A DNA stretch of 64,000 nucleotides from Paenalcaligenes hermetiae. Its GTDB lineage: Bacteria > Pseudomonadota > Gammaproteobacteria > Burkholderiales > Burkholderiaceae_B. Where the stretch lies: the NCBI RefSeq assembly GCF_039543645.1, contig NZ_BAABKD010000007.1, positions 67,330 through 131,329 of the forward strand, written 5' to 3'. Under the pieces are notes generated by a model that searched no databases, was not told the origin of the DNA, and worked only from the letters and a program-made list of their open reading frames with translations. The position numbers and the translations under genes are program-made. Below are positions 60,777 to 64,000 of this stretch, one piece after another (position 1 is the first letter of the stretch; each line of letters opens with the position of its first letter).

Positions 60777-62318
60777 ATGCAAAACTCATTTGATTTCGCT
60801 CTGGCTTTGCCTGAGATCCTGCTTCTGATCCTAGCTGCAGGTGTGCTGATTTTTGATTCATTCAATAAAACAGAAGCCAGACATAGTACTTTTGCGCTTA
60901 GTCAGCTAAGCATTGTGGTGGTGGGATTAGCCGTGCTTTGGCAGTGGAGCCAAGGTCTAACCGGTGTAAGCTTTAGTGGCTTGTATGTGGTGGACTCGCT
61001 ATCTCACTTTTTGAAATTGCTTTCTTGTGTGGCTGTGGCCGTGACGCTGTTGTATGGGCGTCAATATGCTGAGCAGCGCGAGATGGTAGAGCGTGGCGGT
61101 GAGCTTTATTCTTTAACGCTAATGGCATTGCTAGGGCAGTTGTTAATGATTTCTGCCGGCAGCTTGCTCATGGTGTTTTTAGGGGTAGAGCTCATGTCCT
61201 TTGCGCTCTACGCTTTGGTTGCCATTCGTCGTGAAAATGCGCAAGCGACCGAAGCCGCAATGAAATACTTTATCTTGGGTGCCTTGTCCTCTGGGGTGCT
61301 GTTATACGGCATGTCTATGATTTACGGCGCTACAGGACATTTGGATCTAAAAGCCATTGCTGCGGTCATTAATGCTGGTGAAGCAGAGCGCTTAGCGTTG
61401 ATTTTTGGGGTGGTGTTTGTGGTGGCAGGGCTAGCGTTTAAGCTTACCGCAGCGCCTTTCCATATGTGGACACCGGATGTGTATCAGGGGGCTCCGACCA
61501 CGGTTACCTTAGTGATTGCTGCAGCGCCGAAACTGGCGGCACTCACGGTGACCCTACGCTTGTTGGTAGAAGCATTACATGGTATTGCGTTGGATTGGCA
61601 ACCTATGCTGATGTTTATGGCTGTGCTTTCTTTGGTGGTAGGGAACTTAACCGCTTTAGTACAGACTAACTTTAAACGCATGCTGGCCTATTCCACCATT
61701 TCCCATATGGGCTTTGTGTTTTTAGGCTTATTGTCTGGTGTGACTGCAGAAAGCGCTCAGGCCGATAGCTTAACTGGGTTTATTCGCCAGTTGATCGGTC
61801 AAGACGTGATGATGGCAAATTATGCTTATGGTTCTGCCTTGTTTTATGGCGTGGTCTATGTACTAACGACCTTAGCAACATTTGGCTTGATTTTAGTCTT
61901 GAGTCGCAAAGGCTTTGAGTGTGAAAACATTGCCGATCTCAAGGGACTGAATCGTCGTCATCCGATGTTGGCTCTGTTGCTGTTGCTGACCATGTTTTCT
62001 CTAGCGGGGATTCCCCCTATGGCTGGCTTCTACGCTAAATTAGCGGTGTTGCAGGCCGTTGTTGGAGCAGGTCATGTGAGCCTAGCTGTATTGGCGGTGC
62101 TGATGTCTTTAGTGGGTGCTTTCTATTACATTCGTGTGGTTAAAGCGGCTTACTTTGACGAGCCCGAGACGGATGTGCTGGATCAGCCCATTCAAATCGG
62201 CTTTGCAGCCAAAGCTGTTTTTGCGGTGAATGGCTTATTGATCATTATTCTCGGGATTTTACCCGGTGGTCTCATGGATCTAAGCATGCGCGTTATTCAA
62301 GAATCTTTGCGCTTTTAA
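60777..62318 (+). CDS. nuoN: NADH-quinone oxidoreductase subunit N
   Basis: 513 residues, antiporter-like ND2 subunit with 14 helices. Conserved FLGVELMSFALYALVAI, FHMWTPDVYQGAPT and LAGIPPMAGFYAK. Last of the fourteen complex I genes; a DUF2818 gene follows 12 bp later. Confidence 0.97.
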   Translation: MQNSFDFALALPEILLLILAAGVLIFDSFNKTEARHSTFALSQLSIVVVGLAVLWQWSQGLTGVSFSGLYVVDSLSHFLKLLSCVAVAVTLLYGRQYAEQREMVERGGELYSLTLMALLGQLLMISAGSLLMVFLGVELMSFALYALVAIRRENAQATEAAMKYFILGALSSGVLLYGMSMIYGATGHLDLKAIAAVINAGEAERLALIFGVVFVVAGLAFKLTAAPFHMWTPDVYQGAPTTVTLVIAAAPKLAALTVTLRLLVEALHGIALDWQPMLMFMAVLSLVVGNLTALVQTNFKRMLAYSTISHMGFVFLGLLSGVTAESAQADSLTGFIRQLIGQDVMMANYAYGSALFYGVVYVLTTLATFGLILVLSRKGFECENIADLKGLNRRHPMLALLLLLTMFSLAGIPPMAGFYAKLAVLQAVVGAGHVSLAVLAVLMSLVGAFYYIRVVKAAYFDEPETDVLDQPIQIGFAAKAVFAVNGLLIIILGILPGGLMDLSMRVIQESLRF

Positions 62319-62330
62319 TGTGGGTTTATC

Positions 62331-62870
62331 ATGAGTCAAAACGTTGCTATTTGGGTATTAATTGTGCTGTCTTTGGTCAGCGCCAACATTCCCTTCTTTG
62401 TTGAGCGACCTTTGTTGTTTTTACCCTGGCAACAAAAAGGTGAGCAAAACCGCTCGGTGTTAGCACGCTGGTTGGTTTTTATCGTGTACACGGGGGTTTT
62501 GCTTGCTGTGGGTTGGCTAATGCATCGTACATTAAGCCAAACATTATTTGTGAGTCCGATGCATTTACTCTTATTGAGTGTGGCGTGTGTGCTGGTAGCC
62601 GCTTTATTGTTAGCGGTGCCTGCTTGGACACAACGTAAACAACCCATTAGTAAATCCTTTTTTGCACGCTTGCTCGAGGTTAGCGTGCTATATGGGTTGA
62701 TTGGTGTACTTGGGATTGGTTTTGAGTCCAGCTTAGGTAATGTGTTCCCACAAGGCTGGGAGTTTTATGCCATTACATATAGTCTGTTTTTGGTGTTGGC
62801 GTATCCTGGGTTTGTTATTCGTTACTTGCTCAAGCGTCGTCGTGTTTTATTGACATCCTCCCCGGCCTGA
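62331..62870 (+). CDS. DUF2818 family membrane protein, enlarged and with an IS-derived C-terminus
   Basis: 179 residues. The start (MSQNVAIWVLIVLSLVSANIPF) and the end (FPQGWEFYAITYSLFLVLAYPGFVIRYL) match the small DUF2818 protein that follows nuoN in Burkholderiales, normally about 100 residues with three helices. Here about 70 extra residues after helix 1 (about 38-108) add two more predicted helices. The last five residues (TSSPA) and the stop are encoded by the right end of the inserted IS element at 62851. The original ending was probably just after the basic KRRR. The function is unknown; the operon position suggests a link to complex I. Confidence 0.8.
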   Translation: MSQNVAIWVLIVLSLVSANIPFFVERPLLFLPWQQKGEQNRSVLARWLVFIVYTGVLLAVGWLMHRTLSQTLFVSPMHLLLLSVACVLVAALLLAVPAWTQRKQPISKSFFARLLEVSVLYGLIGVLGIGFESSLGNVFPQGWEFYAITYSLFLVLAYPGFVIRYLLKRRRVLLTSSPA

Positions 62871-63000
62871 AGGCCGGAGATTCCTACGGCGCTCAGGCGC
62901 GGCATTGAGCCACTCCTGAGTCGCTTCGGTGGGTTCCTGCTGCTGGCGACCCTACTACATCGCTCACTTCACAGGCGAACCGGGCGTGTCCCGCCCTTAG
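62851..63000 (-). ncRNA. Candidate omega RNA (right-end RNA) of tnpB
   Basis: In this family the guide RNA scaffold is formed by the 3' part of tnpB plus the right end, and the guide is the flanking DNA just outside. Here the right-end hairpin at 62862-62877 lies directly before the boundary. The guide would be read from host sequence 62850 leftward on the minus strand. The 5' limit given is approximate. Assigned by family knowledge, not by direct proof. Confidence 0.45.
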
Positions 63001-64000
63001 CACATTGATCGCGCCGACCACATCGGCGTTTTCCTCGAAGCCACATTCCACACACGCAAATCGGGCTTGCGTCTGCCGGTTGTCGGCAGACACATGGCCG
63101 CAGCACGGACAGGAACGGCTCGTGTTCTGTGGCGGCACTGCAACCAGCCAGCCGCCTTGCCACGCCAGCTTGTAATCCAGTTGGCGGCGGAACTCGAACC
63201 AGCCTTGATCGAGGATGGACTTGTTCAGGCCGGACTTGGCCCGAACGTTTCGTCCCGGTTGTTCGGTAGTACCTGCCGCTGACCTGGACATGTTCCGTAC
63301 CTGCAAATCCTCGATACACACCATCGCGTGGTTTTGGCTGATCGCGGTCGAAGTCTTGTGCAGGAAGTCGCGGCGGGCGTTGCCAATACGGGAGTGAATG
63401 CGCTGGATTCGGGCTTTCGCCTTCTTCCAGTTGTTGCTGAATTTGGTTTTGCGGCCCAGCGCCTGCTGCGCTTTACGCAAGGCGGTTTCATGCCGCTTGA
63501 AGCTGTTGAGCGGCGCGTAGAACGTGCCGTCCGAGAGTGTGGCGAATCGGATCACGCCCATGTCGATGCCCACTGCCGTGGTGGCCTGCGGCACGGGCTG
63601 CTCAACTTCGCGCTCGGTCTGGATGCTTACGAACCACTTGCCGCAAGACTGACTCACGGTGACATTTCTGACTGTGCCCAGCACCTCGCGACTATTGCGG
63701 TAGCGCAGCCATCCCAGCTTGGGCAGGAAGATACGACTGTTGCCCTGATCGAGCTTGATCTGCTTCGGATCGGGGTAGCGGAAGCTGTCGCCTTGGCCCT
63801 TCTTCTTGAAGCGCGGGAAGGCCGCGCGTTTAGCGAAGAAGTTGGAGTAAGCCCGCTCCAAGTCCCTCAGTGCCTGTTGCAGTGGATGCACAGGCGCATC
63901 GGCCAGCCAAGCCGTTTCCGTGCTGTTGCGCCACTCGGTGAGCATCTTGCACAGCCCGGCGTAGCCCAGCTTCTTCTCTCCGCGCTCGTAGCGCTCTTTC
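62893..64000 (-). CDS. tnpB: TnpB RNA-guided endonuclease (IS200/IS605 OrfB), N-terminus outside the window
   Basis: At least 369 residues are visible, open to the right edge; an internal ATG at 63945 is not the true start, since homologous sequence (KERYERGEKKLGYAGLCK) continues upstream. The RuvC-like catalytic triad appears intact: aspartate in VGIDMGVIRF (about 63560), glutamate in CIEDLQV (about 63315) and aspartate in NADVVGAINVL (about 63020). A zinc ribbon CPCCG...CVECG sits between the last two. TnpB proteins cut DNA guided by an RNA from the element's right end. Composition unlike its neighbours indicates recent transfer. Confidence 0.93.
   Translation of the reverse strand, partial: KERYERGEKKLGYAGLCKMLTEWRNSTETAWLADAPVHPLQQALRDLERAYSNFFAKRAAFPRFKKKGQGDSFRYPDPKQIKLDQGNSRIFLPKLGWLRYRNSREVLGTVRNVTVSQSCGKWFVSIQTEREVEQPVPQATTAVGIDMGVIRFATLSDGTFYAPLNSFKRHETALRKAQQALGRKTKFSNNWKKAKARIQRIHSRIGNARRDFLHKTSTAISQNHAMVCIEDLQVRNMSRSAAGTTEQPGRNVRAKSGLNKSILDQGWFEFRRQLDYKLAWQGGWLVAVPPQNTSRSCPCCGHVSADNRQTQARFACVECGFEENADVVGAINVLRAGHARFACEVSDVVGSPAAGTHRSDSGVAQCRA

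Larger units (their letters stand above)
62851..64000 (-). mobile_element. IS200/IS605-type element (tnpB-bearing), right end, partial
   Basis: The base composition changes sharply at about 62851 from the moderate host level to clearly G+C-rich. The boundary carries the hairpin CCGGCC-TGAA-GGCCGG (62862-62877) next to CATCCTCC, typical of right ends of tnpB elements. The element is oriented leftward, with tnpB on the minus strand. The left end, and any tnpA, lie beyond the window. Such elements make no target duplication. It has inserted at the 3' end of the DUF2818 gene and removed any native nuo terminator from its place. Confidence 0.88.

Noticed and set aside
1..64000. CRISPR arrays, prophage, integrases or attachment sites at the tRNA genes
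   Set aside because: No regularly spaced repeats, phage genes or integrases were seen. The tRNA genes are bordered by ordinary terminators and housekeeping genes.

Overview
The window looks like a chromosomal segment of a betaproteobacterium of the order Burkholderiales, most likely an Alcaligenaceae-type genus with moderate G+C. This is inferred from the order rpsO-pnp-quinone oxidoreductase-tpiA-secG-tRNA-Leu-(porin)-nuoA..N followed by a DUF2818 gene, the ilvB-ilvN-ilvC-pssA order, the lolA-rarA-serS block next to ftsK/trxB, and a betaproteobacterial 16-strand-type porin. No organism name can be proven from the sequence alone.

Left part (1-16 kb): a truncated M16 zinc protease, a MoxR ATPase/VWA protein/DUF1841 cluster, NADP isocitrate dehydrogenase, an acetyl/succinyl-CoA:acetate CoA-transferase with a divergent LysR regulator, an unusual long ATP sulfurylase, and an acetate-sensing and uptake module. 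That module is a solute-symporter-fused hybrid kinase (CrbS-like), its convergent NarL-type regulator (CrbR-like), ActP and its DUF485 partner YjcH. Icd, the CoA-transferase and ActP together point to acetate entering the TCA cycle. An orphan XRE/HipB-like regulator and a candidate promoter-hairpins-terminator small RNA (about 16033-16149) follow.

Middle (16-35 kb): emrE, an Smr-domain gene and trxB on the minus strand. Divergent from them are ftsK-lolA-rarA-serS. Next come a small EF-hand/one-TM protein, tRNA-Ser(CGA), 3-hydroxybutyrate dehydrogenase, yaaA, a convergent FUSC-type membrane protein, and an operon combining a TAXI-TRAP transporter, DUF1850, a class III CoA-transferase and glutaryl-CoA dehydrogenase. 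I read that operon as a dicarboxylate (probably glutarate) uptake and degradation unit.

Right part (35-64 kb): ilvBNC, pssA, a lipoprotein, rpsO, pnp, two minus-strand tRNAs (Leu-TAA, Ser-TGA), a quinone oxidoreductase, tpiA, secG, tRNA-Leu(GAG), a porin and the complete 14-gene complex I operon nuoA-N plus an enlarged DUF2818 membrane protein. The 3' end of the DUF2818 gene is overwritten by the right end of an IS200/IS605-type element. The element carries a G+C-rich, catalytically intact tnpB that runs off the window.

The most notable hidden signal is a promoter/operator module shared by icd and the nuo operon. Both have a 16-bp palindrome (ACTCTTATATAAGAST), then ACTC four bases later, then a TAAAAY -10 box, with exactly the same spacing in both places 44 kb apart. 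This suggests a common regulator of TCA-cycle and respiratory genes.
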